64,000 nucleotides of DNA from an uncultured Eubacteriales bacterium (GCA_902767565.1 CACXHY010000008.1:1-64000), one strand, 5' to 3'. Numbered from the stretch's first letter, positions 43,752 through 52,454 are shown. Program-made: numbers and translations. Notes: generated by a model not told the origin, from the sequence alone.

Positions 43752-44858
43752 ATGATCGCATTTGACCAATACCGCAACGATCTCGCCGCGATCCGCAAAA
43801 GCGTGGAGTCCGCAGGCGAAGCCCTGCATGTCGACCACATGCGGGAACAGATCGACGAGCTGACCGAAGAGATGAACCAGCCGGAATTCTGGAACGACGC
43901 CGAGCGGGCGAACCATATCAACCAGAAGCTGGGCCGCCTGAAGAACCGCCTCGCCCACTATGAAAAGCTGCTCGCCAGCGCTGATGACATCGAGGTGATG
44001 ATGGAGCTGGCCCAGGACGAGGGCGACGAGGAAATGGGCGAAGAGGTCGGCACCGAGCTGGCCGCCCTGAAGGAGAAGGCCGACGAGCTGGAGCTGGAGA
44101 CCCTGATGCGGGGCACCTACGACGGCTGCAACGCCATCCTCTCCCTCCACGCCGGCGCCGGCGGGACCGAAGCCCAGGACTGGTGCCAGATGCTCTACCG
44201 CATGTATACCCGCTACTGCGAGCAGATGGGCTTCTCCGTGAAGGTGCTGGACATCCTCGAAGGCGACGAGGCCGGCCTCAAGTCCGCCACCTTTGAGGTG
44301 GACGGCGACAACGCCTACGGTTTCCTGCGCGGCGAGAAGGGCGTGCACCGCCTGGTGCGCATCTCCCCCTTCGACGCCAATGCCCGGCGGCATACCTCCT
44401 TTGCCTCTCTGGACGTCTCTCCCATGCTGGAGGAGGACGACGGGGATATCGAGATCGACATGAAGTATGTCCGCGTGGACACCTATCACTCCTCCGGCGC
44501 CGGCGGACAGAACGTCAACAAGACCTCCTCCGCCGTCCGCATGACCTATGTCAAGGATGACGTGACCATCGTCGTGGCCTGCCAGACGGAGCGCGACCAG
44601 GTGCAGAACCGCGCCACCTGTTTAAAGATGCTGAAATCCCGCCTGCTGGAGCTCCGCGAGCGCGAGAAGGAGCAGCAGATGGCCGACATCAAGGGTGAGA
44701 TGAAGAAGATCGAGTGGGGCAGCCAGATCCGCTCCTACGTCTTCCAGCCCTACACCATGGTGAAGGATCACCGCACCGGCTACGAGGTCGGCAATATCGA
44801 CGACGTGATGAACGGCAAGCTGGAGGGCTTTGTCACGGCCTATCTGAAGATGCAGTAA
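43752..44858 (+). CDS. prfB: Peptide chain release factor 2
   Basis: The 368-residue factor releases finished proteins at UGA and UAA. The coiled N-terminal domain covers about 1-110. The stop-codon recognition SPF tripeptide is in RISPFDANARRHTSFASL and the peptidyl-transferase GGQ in HSSGAGGQNVNKTSSAVRM. The reading frame is continuous: there is no CTT-TGA-C frameshift window near codon 25, where many prfB genes carry the autoregulatory frameshift. The start at 43752 has AAGGTG upstream. It leads a run with the DUF1461 gene and tsaD. Confidence 0.96.
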   Translation: MIAFDQYRNDLAAIRKSVESAGEALHVDHMREQIDELTEEMNQPEFWNDAERANHINQKLGRLKNRLAHYEKLLASADDIEVMMELAQDEGDEEMGEEVGTELAALKEKADELELETLMRGTYDGCNAILSLHAGAGGTEAQDWCQMLYRMYTRYCEQMGFSVKVLDILEGDEAGLKSATFEVDGDNAYGFLRGEKGVHRLVRISPFDANARRHTSFASLDVSPMLEEDDGDIEIDMKYVRVDTYHSSGAGGQNVNKTSSAVRMTYVKDDVTIVVACQTERDQVQNRATCLKMLKSRLLELREREKEQQMADIKGEMKKIEWGSQIRSYVFQPYTMVKDHRTGYEVGNIDDVMNGKLEGFVTAYLKMQ

Positions 44859-44874
44859 GCCGGGGAGGACCGAC

Positions 44875-45543
44875 ATGACCCGTCATTCCGGACTCAGCGT
44901 GTTTCTGGGCGTCCTGCTGGCCTTGTCGCTCGGCATCGGCGTTCTCGCGGGCACCCTCTGGTTCTTCGGCACCGACGCCGGCCTGCTGGAGCGATGGCTG
45001 CAGTGGGACGCGGCACCCGCCTCGGCCGGCCTGACGGAGGCCGATCACGCCCCTGTCGCCCGCCTGATCGCCGATACCATGGCAGGGCGGCAGACGGTCT
45101 TTCAGTACAGGGACCTGTTCAGTGAGCAGGCTTGGGTCCACATGCTGGACTGCGCGCCGCTGTTTGCGCTGGCCCGCACCGTGGGGCTGACCGGCTTCGG
45201 CCTCTTCTTCGCCGCGCTGATCGGCAGCTGCTTCCTGCGTTCCCCGCGCGGGACCGCCGTGGGGATGCTCGTCGGCGTGGGCGTGCTGCTGGCGGCGGCG
45301 CTGATCCTGGGAGTGTGGGGACTGATCGATTTTGACGGGCTCTTCACGGCCTTCCACCGGGTGGCCTTCCGGAACGATCTGTGGCTCTTCCCCGCGAGCG
45401 ACCTGCTGATCCGGCTCATGCCCCTGCCCTTCTTCGTGCGGTACGCTGCGGCGGGCGGCGGGCTGTGGCTGGCCTGCCTGCTGGCGACGGCCGCCGTGGC
45501 GGGCCTGCTGCTGAAATACAACGGAAAGAAGATCAGATCATGA
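44875..45543 (+). CDS. DUF1461/TIGR01906-type integral membrane protein
   Basis: The 222-residue protein has an N-terminal membrane helix (VFLGVLLALSLGIGVLAG) and three more at about 95-120, 125-150 and 190-215. FSEQAWVHMLDCAPLFALAR and FRNDLWLFPASDLLIRLMP fit the TIGR01906 family, in which a W/H-M-x-D-V/C segment lies before the second helix. The function is not known; Lactobacillus and Clostridium homologues are small membrane proteins next to housekeeping genes. It ends overlapping the tsaD start by three bases, so translation is coupled. Confidence 0.75.
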   Translation: MTRHSGLSVFLGVLLALSLGIGVLAGTLWFFGTDAGLLERWLQWDAAPASAGLTEADHAPVARLIADTMAGRQTVFQYRDLFSEQAWVHMLDCAPLFALARTVGLTGFGLFFAALIGSCFLRSPRGTAVGMLVGVGVLLAAALILGVWGLIDFDGLFTAFHRVAFRNDLWLFPASDLLIRLMPLPFFVRYAAAGGGLWLACLLATAAVAGLLLKYNGKKIRS

Positions 45544-46571
45544 CCATCAGTACCGGCAAACCGGTTCGCATCCTGGCCCTGGAGTCCTCCTGCGACGAGA
45601 CCGCAGCCGCCATCGTGGAGGACGGGCGAAGGGTCCTCTCGGATGTGGTATTCAGCCAGATCGACCTGCACGCGCTGTACGGCGGCGTGGTGCCGGAGAT
45701 CGCCAGCCGCGCCCATGTGGAGGCCTGCGACCGGGTCATCGACCAGGCTCTGCGGGAGGCCGGGCTGACCTTCGGGGACATCGATGCCCTGGCAGTGACG
45801 TACGGCCCCGGACTGGTCGGTGCGCTGCTCACCGGGGTCAGCTGCATGAAGGGGCTCAGCTATGCCCTCGGCAAGCCGCTGATCCCGGTCAACCATATCG
45901 AAGGGCACATCGCCGCCAACTTCCTCACCCATCCGGAGCTGGAGCCGCCCTTCCTGTGTCTTGTGGTATCCGGCGGACACTCCCATCTGGTCAACGTCCC
46001 GGATCACACCGTCTATGAGCTGATCGGCCAGACCTTTGACGACGCGGCGGGCGAAGCCTTCGACAAGGCTGCCCGGGTGCTGGGTCTCCCCTACCCCGGC
46101 GGGCCCCGTATCGACGCGCTGGCCGAGGAGGGCGACCCCGGGTATCTGAAGCTGCCGGAGCCCCACACCGAGGGCCGCTTCGACTACTCCTTCTCCGGGG
46201 TGAAAACCGCCTTCCTGAACGCCGTGAACAAGCTGGAGATGCAGGGACAGCCCCTTCCGAAGGCCGATCTGGCCGCCTCCTTCCGCCGCGCGGTGGTGGA
46301 TCAGCTGGTCAGCCGGGCCATCCCCGCGGCCATGGAGAGCGGTGCCGCGAAGATAGCTCTGGCCGGCGGCGTCTCCGCCAACCGCGAGCTTCGCAGGCGG
46401 ATGACGGAGGCGTGCGCGAAGGCGGGCCTTCCCCTGTACATGCCCGAACTCCGCTACTGCGGCGACAACGGCGCCATGATCGCCTCGGCCGCCTACTGGC
46501 GGTACCTGAAGGGTGAGACCGCGCCGCTGACGCTGAACGCCGTCCCCGGCCTCCGGCTGGTGGGCAGTTGA
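45540..46571 (+). CDS. tsaD: tRNA N6-threonylcarbamoyladenosine transferase TsaD
   Basis: The 343-residue ASKHA-fold enzyme transfers threonylcarbamoyl to A37 of ANN-decoding tRNAs, with TsaB and TsaE. Key motifs are LALESSCDETAAAIV at the N-terminus, the metal-binding H-x-x-x-H in NHIEGHIAANF, VSGGHSHLV, and GGVSANRELR near 275. Length is typical (about 335-345). The ATG at 45540 overlaps the end of the upstream membrane-protein gene; the longer open frame to 45381 lies wholly inside that gene and is rejected. Confidence 0.96.
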   Translation: MTISTGKPVRILALESSCDETAAAIVEDGRRVLSDVVFSQIDLHALYGGVVPEIASRAHVEACDRVIDQALREAGLTFGDIDALAVTYGPGLVGALLTGVSCMKGLSYALGKPLIPVNHIEGHIAANFLTHPELEPPFLCLVVSGGHSHLVNVPDHTVYELIGQTFDDAAGEAFDKAARVLGLPYPGGPRIDALAEEGDPGYLKLPEPHTEGRFDYSFSGVKTAFLNAVNKLEMQGQPLPKADLAASFRRAVVDQLVSRAIPAAMESGAAKIALAGGVSANRELRRRMTEACAKAGLPLYMPELRYCGDNGAMIASAAYWRYLKGETAPLTLNAVPGLRLVGS

Positions 46572-46636
46572 CAGCGAACAATGAACGGCTATTTGCAGGG
46601 CAGAAAGCATACGTTTTAAGGAAGAGGTCGAGTCGG

Positions 46637-47116
46637 ATGAGCGAACCTTCGAGAAAGCCGTTGATCAAAGAGACAGACAAGAACCGTGAGTGGCTGCGGA
46701 CGATCAAGTTCACGCTGTTTTCGATTTCGGCGGGCATTCTGCAGGCGCTGACCTTCACCTTCCTGCAGGAAGTCGTGCACCTGGAGAGCGTGCTGCCCAA
46801 CATGTCCGGCTACGAAGACTTTGGCGCCAGCAACCTGATCGCCCTTCTGGTCAGCGTGATCTGGAATTTCACGATCAACCGGAAGTACACCTTCCGCTCC
46901 GACGCGCCCCTGAAGCGCAGCATGCTGCTGACCCTGCTCTTCTACCTGTTCTTCACGCCCCTGTCCGTGATCGGCGGCACCGAGCTGGTCCAACAGTTCG
47001 GGTGGAACAAGTACATCGTTCAGGGCATCACGATGCTGGCCAACTTCGTCCTGGAGTTCCTCTGGCAGCGGTTCGTCGTCTACCGCGACCGGGTGGACAC
47101 CGCGAAAAAGTCATGA
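46637..47116 (+). CDS. GtrA-family membrane protein
   Basis: The 159-residue protein has four predicted membrane helices (about 25-45, 62-82, 92-115, 125-145) and the GtrA signature NLIALLVSVIWNFTINRKYT, where WNFxxNRxxTF is characteristic. GtrA-like proteins are thought to flip or modify lipid-linked sugars in O-antigen or teichoic-acid glycosylation. The partner glycosyltransferase is not nearby. The ATG at 46637 has AAGGAAGAGG upstream; an earlier TTG at 46568 overlaps the tsaD stop and is part of a TTGACA sequence that may be a promoter. Confidence 0.85.
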   Translation: MSEPSRKPLIKETDKNREWLRTIKFTLFSISAGILQALTFTFLQEVVHLESVLPNMSGYEDFGASNLIALLVSVIWNFTINRKYTFRSDAPLKRSMLLTLLFYLFFTPLSVIGGTELVQQFGWNKYIVQGITMLANFVLEFLWQRFVVYRDRVDTAKKS

Positions 47117-47120
47117 ACCG

Positions 47121-47159
47121 GACCGGGCTTCTCTCGCCCTTTGGCGCGGATGCCCGGTC
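47121..47159 (+). terminator. Terminator-like hairpin after the GtrA gene
   Basis: GACCGGGC (47121-47128) pairs with GCCCGGTC (47152-47159), followed by TTCTCC. The T-tract is weak. Confidence 0.4.
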
Positions 47160-47188
47160 TTCTCCGTTCCGATCACAGGAGGTCCGAA

Positions 47189-48511
47189 ATGCTGCGCCGC
47201 GTCCTTGCGTGTGCCCTGATCCTGGCGCTGGCCTGCGCCGGTCTGCCCTTCTCCGGAGGTGCCGATATGCCTGATCCCGCCCTGCTGACCGAAACCGACG
47301 GCATCCCAGACCTGATGACTTTCGCCGACGGCACCCCCGTCGCCTCCGCGAAGGACTGGCCCCGCCGCCGGGAGGAGCTCCTCGCCCTGTACTCCCATTA
47401 TGTCTACGGCTATATGCCGGATCCGGGCGGCGAGACGCTGGCCTGGTCCGTGGCCGATGCGCCGGAGCTGGGCGGCAAGCTGCTGATCGTCACCGTCACC
47501 GTGGGGGAAAACACGGGCGAGCTTTCCTATCTCGTCACCCTGCCTGAGGGAGAAGCGCCGGAGGGCGGCTGGCCGTACTTTGTGGAATACATGCCCTGGA
47601 GCTATTCCTGGGGCGGGCAGACCTACAGCGGTCCCTCCCAGAACTGCCTCTACGCGGCTTCCCGGGGATACGCGGGCGTGAACTACGATCCCTCCCAGGC
47701 CGCCGCGGACAACGGCATGCACTTCGGGGCCTTCTACAAGCTGTACCGCTATGACGCGGTGCGGCGGGACGACCAGCGGGGCGTTCTGCTGGCGTGGGCC
47801 TGGGGCGTCAGCAAGCTGATCGATGCCCTGGAGGCCGGCGCCGGCGCGGAGCTGGGGATCGACCCCTCCCTGTCGCTGGTGGGCGGCGTCTCCCGCTGGG
47901 GCAAGAGCGCGGCGGTGGCGGGCGCCTATGATCCGCGCATCGCGGTGACCATCCCCGCCTGTTCGGGGCTGGGCGGCATCGCCATGTTCCGCACGGACAA
48001 CGAGGGCAAGACCTACGACCTTACAAGCCTTGGCGGTCCCGCCGCCTGGGTCAACACCTCCCGGAACGAGCCCTTCTCCAACCTGCGGGACGGCGAGGGC
48101 TACTGGTTCTGCGGAAACTTCACCCGCATGCGCGGCGCGGACTGGCTGCCGGTGGATCAGCACATGCTCTGCGCCCTGATCGCCGGGGAGGGCCGCCATC
48201 TGATCGTGGTCACGGGCATCACCTCCGAGGGCTGGAACAACACCGAGGGCCAGTGTCTGGCCTGGCTGGCCGGCAAGCAAACCTGGGATCTGCTGGGCAT
48301 CGGCGATCAGACACACATCCTCATCCATCTGGACGGGCACGCCATCCTCCCCTCCGACATGGAGCTGATCCTGGACTACTGCGACGTGAACCTGCTGGGC
48401 AGGGATCCGTCTGCCGTGACCGGCGATCTCTCCTCCATGGAGGGACAGCTCTTTCTGGAGGAGAACCGGGACGTCCTGGACGATGCCTTCGCGCCGTATC
48501 TGGGCGATTGA
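47189..48511 (+). CDS. Secreted CE15-family carbohydrate esterase (glucuronoyl esterase-like)
   Basis: The 440-residue protein has a signal peptide (RRVLACALILALACAGLPF) cut near residue 24. The alpha/beta-hydrolase core has the CE15 nucleophile motif VGGVSRWGKSAAVAGAYD, where G-x-S-R-x-G-K is diagnostic, followed by IPACSGLGGIAMF, and a C-terminal His in PVDQHMLCALIAG. CE15 enzymes cleave esters between lignin alcohols and 4-O-methyl-glucuronate on xylan, so the host may use plant cell wall. Start at ATG 47189 with AGGAGG upstream. The substrate is inferred from the family only. Confidence 0.85.
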   Translation: MLRRVLACALILALACAGLPFSGGADMPDPALLTETDGIPDLMTFADGTPVASAKDWPRRREELLALYSHYVYGYMPDPGGETLAWSVADAPELGGKLLIVTVTVGENTGELSYLVTLPEGEAPEGGWPYFVEYMPWSYSWGGQTYSGPSQNCLYAASRGYAGVNYDPSQAAADNGMHFGAFYKLYRYDAVRRDDQRGVLLAWAWGVSKLIDALEAGAGAELGIDPSLSLVGGVSRWGKSAAVAGAYDPRIAVTIPACSGLGGIAMFRTDNEGKTYDLTSLGGPAAWVNTSRNEPFSNLRDGEGYWFCGNFTRMRGADWLPVDQHMLCALIAGEGRHLIVVTGITSEGWNNTEGQCLAWLAGKQTWDLLGIGDQTHILIHLDGHAILPSDMELILDYCDVNLLGRDPSAVTGDLSSMEGQLFLEENRDVLDDAFAPYLGD

Positions 48512-48536
48512 CAAGCCGCCCCTTTTCTGCTATACT
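48508..48536 (+). promoter_or_regulatory. Promoter of the ABC-F gene
   Basis: TTGACA at 48508-48513 overlaps the esterase stop; TATACT at 48531-48536; spacer 17 bases. Confidence 0.88.
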
Positions 48537-48542
48537 CACGCC

Positions 48543-48748
48543 ATCCGAAGAAAGGACGGTATTTCCGACTGATGAAGATCCGCAGCTGACATCCGGCCAA
48601 AACATGAGCCTCTTCCCATGGGAAGAGATGTTTTGCCGCCGCGTGGAGGCTGCGTTTTTCAATGCATTCGGGCCGACAGGTCCAGGCGCTGTTCACGCGC
48701 CGCGCAATGCATACGCTCCCCCGCGGCGGCGCGAGGGAGTGATTTTTC
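48543..48748 (+). promoter_or_regulatory. Structured 200-base leader of the ABC-F gene (probable attenuator)
   Basis: The leader carries two strong structures. A hairpin at 48598-48635 combines a perfect 18-bp palindrome (CTCTTCCCATGGGAAGAG, 48610-48627) with outer arms CAAAACAT/ATGTTTTG. A second structure near the gene has CTCCC pairing with GGGAG, followed by TGATTTTTC and the ATG. Its right arm is also the ribosome site GAGGGAG. GCGCCGCG upstream can alternatively pair with CGCGGCGGCGC inside that structure. This fits an attenuator or ribosome-site switch. A tiny ORF (ATGAAGATCCGCAGCTGA, 48572) and a longer frame from ATG 48604 are present, both without a good ribosome site. Confidence 0.6.
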
Positions 48749-50419
48749 ATGGCAAAGCGATATCTGGAAGCCGACCGCATCATCCTCTCCTACGGGGAGC
48801 GGCAGGTGTTGGATCTGGCGCATTTGGAGATCAACGAGGGCGACCGCATCGCCCTGATCGGTGAAAACGGGGCGGGCAAGTCCACCCTGCTGGCCATTCT
48901 GGCCGGGGAACTGGAGCCCGACAGCGGCAGCGTGCGCCGCTTCTGCACGCCGGCCTTCATCCGCCAGTCCGGGGAAGCGCGGCTCGACGGCAGCGCGCGG
49001 CTGGTCTCCGAGTTCCGGGCGCCGTCGCTGCGGGAGGGGCTCTCCGGCGGCGAGCAGACCCGCAGACGCATCACCGAAGCCCTCTCCGCCGACGCCCGGC
49101 TCCTGCTGGCGGACGAACCCACCACCGACCTGGACGCCGACGGCATCGCCCGCCTTCGCAGACAGCTGCAGGCCTATCCGGGCGCGCTGGTGCTGGTCTC
49201 CCACGACCGGTCCCTGCTGAACGCCCTGTGCGATCGGGTCTGGCATCTGGAGGACGGGCAGATCACCGTGTTCCCCGGCACTTATGACGAATACCAGGCG
49301 GAACTCCGCCGCCGCAGGGAATTCCAGCAGTTCGAGTATGATCAGTACCGCGCCGAGAAGGCCCGCCTGAAAGCCATGGCCCAGCAGAAGGCGGAGTGGG
49401 CCTCCTCCGTGCGCAAGGCCCCGAGCCGCATGGGGAACAGCGAGGCCCGGCTCCACACCCGCGAATACACCAACGCGGTGCTGAAGCAGAGCGCGGCAAA
49501 GCGCACCGTCGAAAACCGGCTGGAACGGCTGGAGAAGAAGGAGCGCCCGAAGGATCTCCCGGACATCCGCATGACGCTGGGCGTGGCCCACCCCATCGAG
49601 GCACGGACCGCGCTGTCCGTGCGCTGCGACAGTCTCCGGGCGGGCGGCGCCGTTCTCCTCTCCGGTGCGGGATTCACGCTGCCCACGGGCTCCCGGACCG
49701 CCCTGATGGGGCTGAACGGCAGCGGAAAGACCACCCTGCTGCGGGCGCTCCGGGGAGAGCCTTCCGACGGCACGGCTTTCGACGGGCAGGTCCGGATCAA
49801 TCCCGCGGCCCGGGTGGGCTGGTTCGATCAGGACCACGGGCGCACGCTGGACCCGGACGCCACAGCCCTTGACAACGCGCTGCGGGACTCGCCCTTCCCG
49901 GGATCCCTGGCCCGCACGGTCCTGGCACGGCTGAACCTTCCGGGGGACGATGTATTCAAGCCCGTGCGGGTGCTCTCCGGCGGGGAGCGCACCAAGGTCG
50001 CCCTGGCAAAGCTGCTGCTTTCCGACGCCAATCTGCTGCTTCTGGACGAGCCGACCAACCATCTGGATGTCTTTGCCCTGGAAGCGCTGGAGGGACTGCT
50101 GAAGGAATACGGCGGCACGCTGATGTTCGTCAGCCATGACCGGACCTTCGTCTCCGGGGTGGCCACCCGCATCCTGACGCTGGAAAGCGGGCGTCTGACA
50201 GCGTTTGAAGGCACGCTGCCGCAACTGGAAGCGGAATCCGGCCGGGACCGGGCGGCGGAGAGCGGCGCACTGGAGATCACCGCGCTGGAGATGCGGCTGG
50301 CCGAGCTTTCCGCAAGGCTTGCCGCACCCCGCAAAGGCGATGACCCCGAAGCCCTGAACGCAGCCTGGCGGGAGCTGGCGGGAGAGATCCGCAGACGCAG
50401 GGCCATGGAGCGATCCTGA
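48749..50419 (+). CDS. ABC-F family ATPase (ribosome-associated, antibiotic-resistance-like)
   Basis: The 556-residue protein has two ATPase domains and no membrane segment. Domain 1: Walker A GENGAGKSTLLAILAGE, signature LSGGEQTRRRI, Walker B LLLADEPTTDLD. The interdomain linker (about 185-280) is long and charged. Domain 2: GLNGSGKTTLLRALRG, LSGGERTKVALAKLLLS, LLLDEPTNHLDVFALEAL, then VSHDRTFVSG. ABC-F proteins bind the ribosomal E site and dislodge antibiotics or resolve stalling. The compact size and context with a structured leader recall the Lsa/Vga/Msr resistance groups, but the drug, if any, cannot be read from sequence. Confidence 0.88.
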   Translation: MAKRYLEADRIILSYGERQVLDLAHLEINEGDRIALIGENGAGKSTLLAILAGELEPDSGSVRRFCTPAFIRQSGEARLDGSARLVSEFRAPSLREGLSGGEQTRRRITEALSADARLLLADEPTTDLDADGIARLRRQLQAYPGALVLVSHDRSLLNALCDRVWHLEDGQITVFPGTYDEYQAELRRRREFQQFEYDQYRAEKARLKAMAQQKAEWASSVRKAPSRMGNSEARLHTREYTNAVLKQSAAKRTVENRLERLEKKERPKDLPDIRMTLGVAHPIEARTALSVRCDSLRAGGAVLLSGAGFTLPTGSRTALMGLNGSGKTTLLRALRGEPSDGTAFDGQVRINPAARVGWFDQDHGRTLDPDATALDNALRDSPFPGSLARTVLARLNLPGDDVFKPVRVLSGGERTKVALAKLLLSDANLLLLDEPTNHLDVFALEALEGLLKEYGGTLMFVSHDRTFVSGVATRILTLESGRLTAFEGTLPQLEAESGRDRAAESGALEITALEMRLAELSARLAAPRKGDDPEALNAAWRELAGEIRRRRAMERS

Positions 50420-50451
50420 CGCCCGATCCGTGCGGGATTTCCCTCCGGTGC

Positions 50452-50480
50452 TTGCCAAACGCGCCAAAACGGGGTATAAT
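50452..50480 (+). promoter_or_regulatory. Promoter of the phosphoribosyltransferase-like gene
   Basis: TTGCCA at 50452-50457 and TATAAT at 50475-50480, 17-base spacer. Confidence 0.88.
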
Positions 50481-50525
50481 GACCCTACATTGACACCGCA
50501 TCCACATCGACAGGAGGGATATCCC

Positions 50526-51170
50526 ATGGCGATCCAGCTCTTTGAGTTTCCCAACCGGCATGGCAGCCTGCCCCTGAGGGTGGCCCACGGTCACTTTGCC
50601 ACCAGCCACAGCCACATCAACTACTATGTGGACCTGACCATGACCAAACACCGCCTGTCGGAGGCCCGGGCCGCGGCGCTGGAACTGTGCAGCAAGTTCT
50701 ACACCTCCACCGTGATCGACACGATCCTCTGTCTGGACGGCACGGAGGTCATCGGTGCGTGCATGGCCAGCGAGCTGACCCGCACCGGCCACGTGAACAT
50801 GAATGCACACCGGACCATCTACGTCTGCACCCCCGAGCACACCTCCGGCTCCCAGCTGCTCTTCCGGGAGAACATCGCTCCCATGATCGTGGGCAAGCAT
50901 GTGCTGATCCTGGCCGCTTCCGTCACCACGGGCTACACCGCTCAGGCGGCGCTGGAAGCCATCCGCTACTACTGCGGCATACCGGTGGGCCTGTGCGCCA
51001 TCTTCTCCTGCGTGGAGGAGTGCGAGGGCTTTCCGGTCATGAGCATCTACAACACCAGGAACGACCTCAGCGACTATGTGAGCACCCCCTCCCGGGACTG
51101 CCCGCTGTGCAAAGCCGGGGTCAAGCTGGACGCCATGGTCAACAGCCACGGCATCTCCAGCTTCAGTTGA
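50526..51170 (+). CDS. Phosphoribosyltransferase-like protein (orotate PRTase superfamily)
   Basis: The 214-residue product begins MAIQLFEFPN behind CAGGAGGG. It shows the type I PRTase pattern: a hood region, a substrate strand (TIYVCTPEHTSG) and VGKHVLILAASVTTGYTAQA at about 118-137, which aligns with the PRPP loop. The usual acidic pair before T-T-G (DD or ED) is replaced by A-S, so PRPP binding may be weak or altered. A C-terminal CPLCKAGVKL could bind metal. It may be a regulator-type PRTase rather than an active pyrimidine enzyme. Confidence 0.6.
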   Translation: MAIQLFEFPNRHGSLPLRVAHGHFATSHSHINYYVDLTMTKHRLSEARAAALELCSKFYTSTVIDTILCLDGTEVIGACMASELTRTGHVNMNAHRTIYVCTPEHTSGSQLLFRENIAPMIVGKHVLILAASVTTGYTAQAALEAIRYYCGIPVGLCAIFSCVEECEGFPVMSIYNTRNDLSDYVSTPSRDCPLCKAGVKLDAMVNSHGISSFS

Positions 51171-51314
51171 TACCGATCCCCGTTCGGATCCTGTCCGTCA
51201 TGCGGGGGATCTCCGACTGACAGGCCCGCAAGGGTGTCTGATCACCGCCGCCCCCTTCGCTTCCGGCCCTGCCCGATGGGTCCGGTCCGGACGGGGTGCG
51301 GCATGGACCACGGA

Positions 51315-51345
51315 AAAACGAACCGGTCGCGTGCCGGTTCGTTTT
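51315..51345. terminator. Bidirectional terminator between convergent genes
   Basis: AAAACGAACCGG (51315-51326) and CCGGTTCGTTTT (51334-51345) form a perfect 12-bp stem with a 7-base loop. A-tract and T-tract flank it, so it can end both the upstream plus-strand gene and aroC. Confidence 0.92.
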
Positions 51346-51356
51346 CGGTTGTGCGT

Positions 51357-52454
51357 TTACTTTTTCGACCCGTCCAGCCGCTCGGCGCGCTCCAGCCAGA
51401 GCTCCGTGAGCCCGATGGCGGCCATGGCCTCGATCACCGGACAGACCCGCGGCAGAATGCACGGATCATGCCGCCCCCGAACGGACAGCACGGTCTCTTC
51501 CATCCGCTGCAGGGATACGGTCCGCTGCTCCTTCGCGATGGAGGGCGTGGGCCTCACGGCGCAGGTGAACAGCAGGGGCATGCCGTTGGTGACGCCGCCG
51601 TTGATGCCGCCGGAATGGTTGGTCACGGTCCCGATCCCGCCGTCCCGCAGGCAGAAGGCGTCGTTCATGCCGCTGCCCCGTCCGGACGCAAAGGCAAAGC
51701 CGTCGCCGAACGCGACCCCCTTGACGCCCGGGATCGAGAACAGCAGCCGGCTCAGGACCGACTCCGCGCTGTCGAAAAAAGGAGCGCCGAGACCGGCGGG
51801 AAGGCCGTCCACCCGACAGGTGACCGCGCCGCCCAGCGAATCTCCCGCCTCGGCCGCTTCCCGGATGGCCGTCTCCATCTCTTCGGCCAGTCCGCCGCGC
51901 AGGACGGGCAGGGGCATGTCTTCCAGAAAGGACAGGCCGCCCTCCGCCCCGCCGATGGGATCGTCGGTCAGATCGCCCAGCCGGCTGATGTGGCTGCGGA
52001 CCGCCACGCCCCGCGATGCCAGGAACTGACGGCACAGCGCCCCGGCAAAGACCAGGGGAGCCGTCAGTCTGCCGGAAAAGCTGCCGCCTCCGCGGGCATC
52101 CTCAAATCCGTGATAACGCACATGGCCCGTGTAGTCCGCGTGTCCCGGCCGCAGCAGGTCCACGGCATCGCCGTAATCCCCCGGGCGGGCATCCTCGTTG
52201 CGGATCAGCACGCACAGGGGCTGTCCGGTGGTGACGCCGTTCAGCACACCCGAGACGATCTCAGGCCGATCCTCCTCGCGGCGGGCGGTGCTCAGTGCGC
52301 TGCGTCCCGGCGCACGGCGGCGCAGCTGCTTTTCGACGGCATCCATGTCGATGGCCATGCCAGCCGGGAATCCGTCCAGCACCGCGCCGACGGCCTCCCC
52401 GTGGCTTTGGCCGAAAACCGTCAGCCGCAGGTGCTCCCCGAAGACGGCGCTCAT
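51357..52454 (-). CDS. aroC: Chorismate synthase
   Basis: The 365-residue FMN enzyme makes chorismate from EPSP, the last step of the shikimate pathway. The N-terminus FGEHLRLTVFGQSHG and the motifs RPGHADYTGHVRYHGFEDAR (20 residues) and GGSFSGRLTAPLVFAGAL are family signatures; GINGGVTNGMPL lies near the C-terminal third. The start at ATG 52454 overlaps the aroA stop by four bases, and the much longer frame upstream lies within aroA. Its 3' end is closed by a bidirectional terminator. Confidence 0.96.
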   Translation of the reverse strand: MSAVFGEHLRLTVFGQSHGEAVGAVLDGFPAGMAIDMDAVEKQLRRRAPGRSALSTARREEDRPEIVSGVLNGVTTGQPLCVLIRNEDARPGDYGDAVDLLRPGHADYTGHVRYHGFEDARGGGSFSGRLTAPLVFAGALCRQFLASRGVAVRSHISRLGDLTDDPIGGAEGGLSFLEDMPLPVLRGGLAEEMETAIREAAEAGDSLGGAVTCRVDGLPAGLGAPFFDSAESVLSRLLFSIPGVKGVAFGDGFAFASGRGSGMNDAFCLRDGGIGTVTNHSGGINGGVTNGMPLLFTCAVRPTPSIAKEQRTVSLQRMEETVLSVRGRHDPCILPRVCPVIEAMAAIGLTELWLERAERLDGSKK

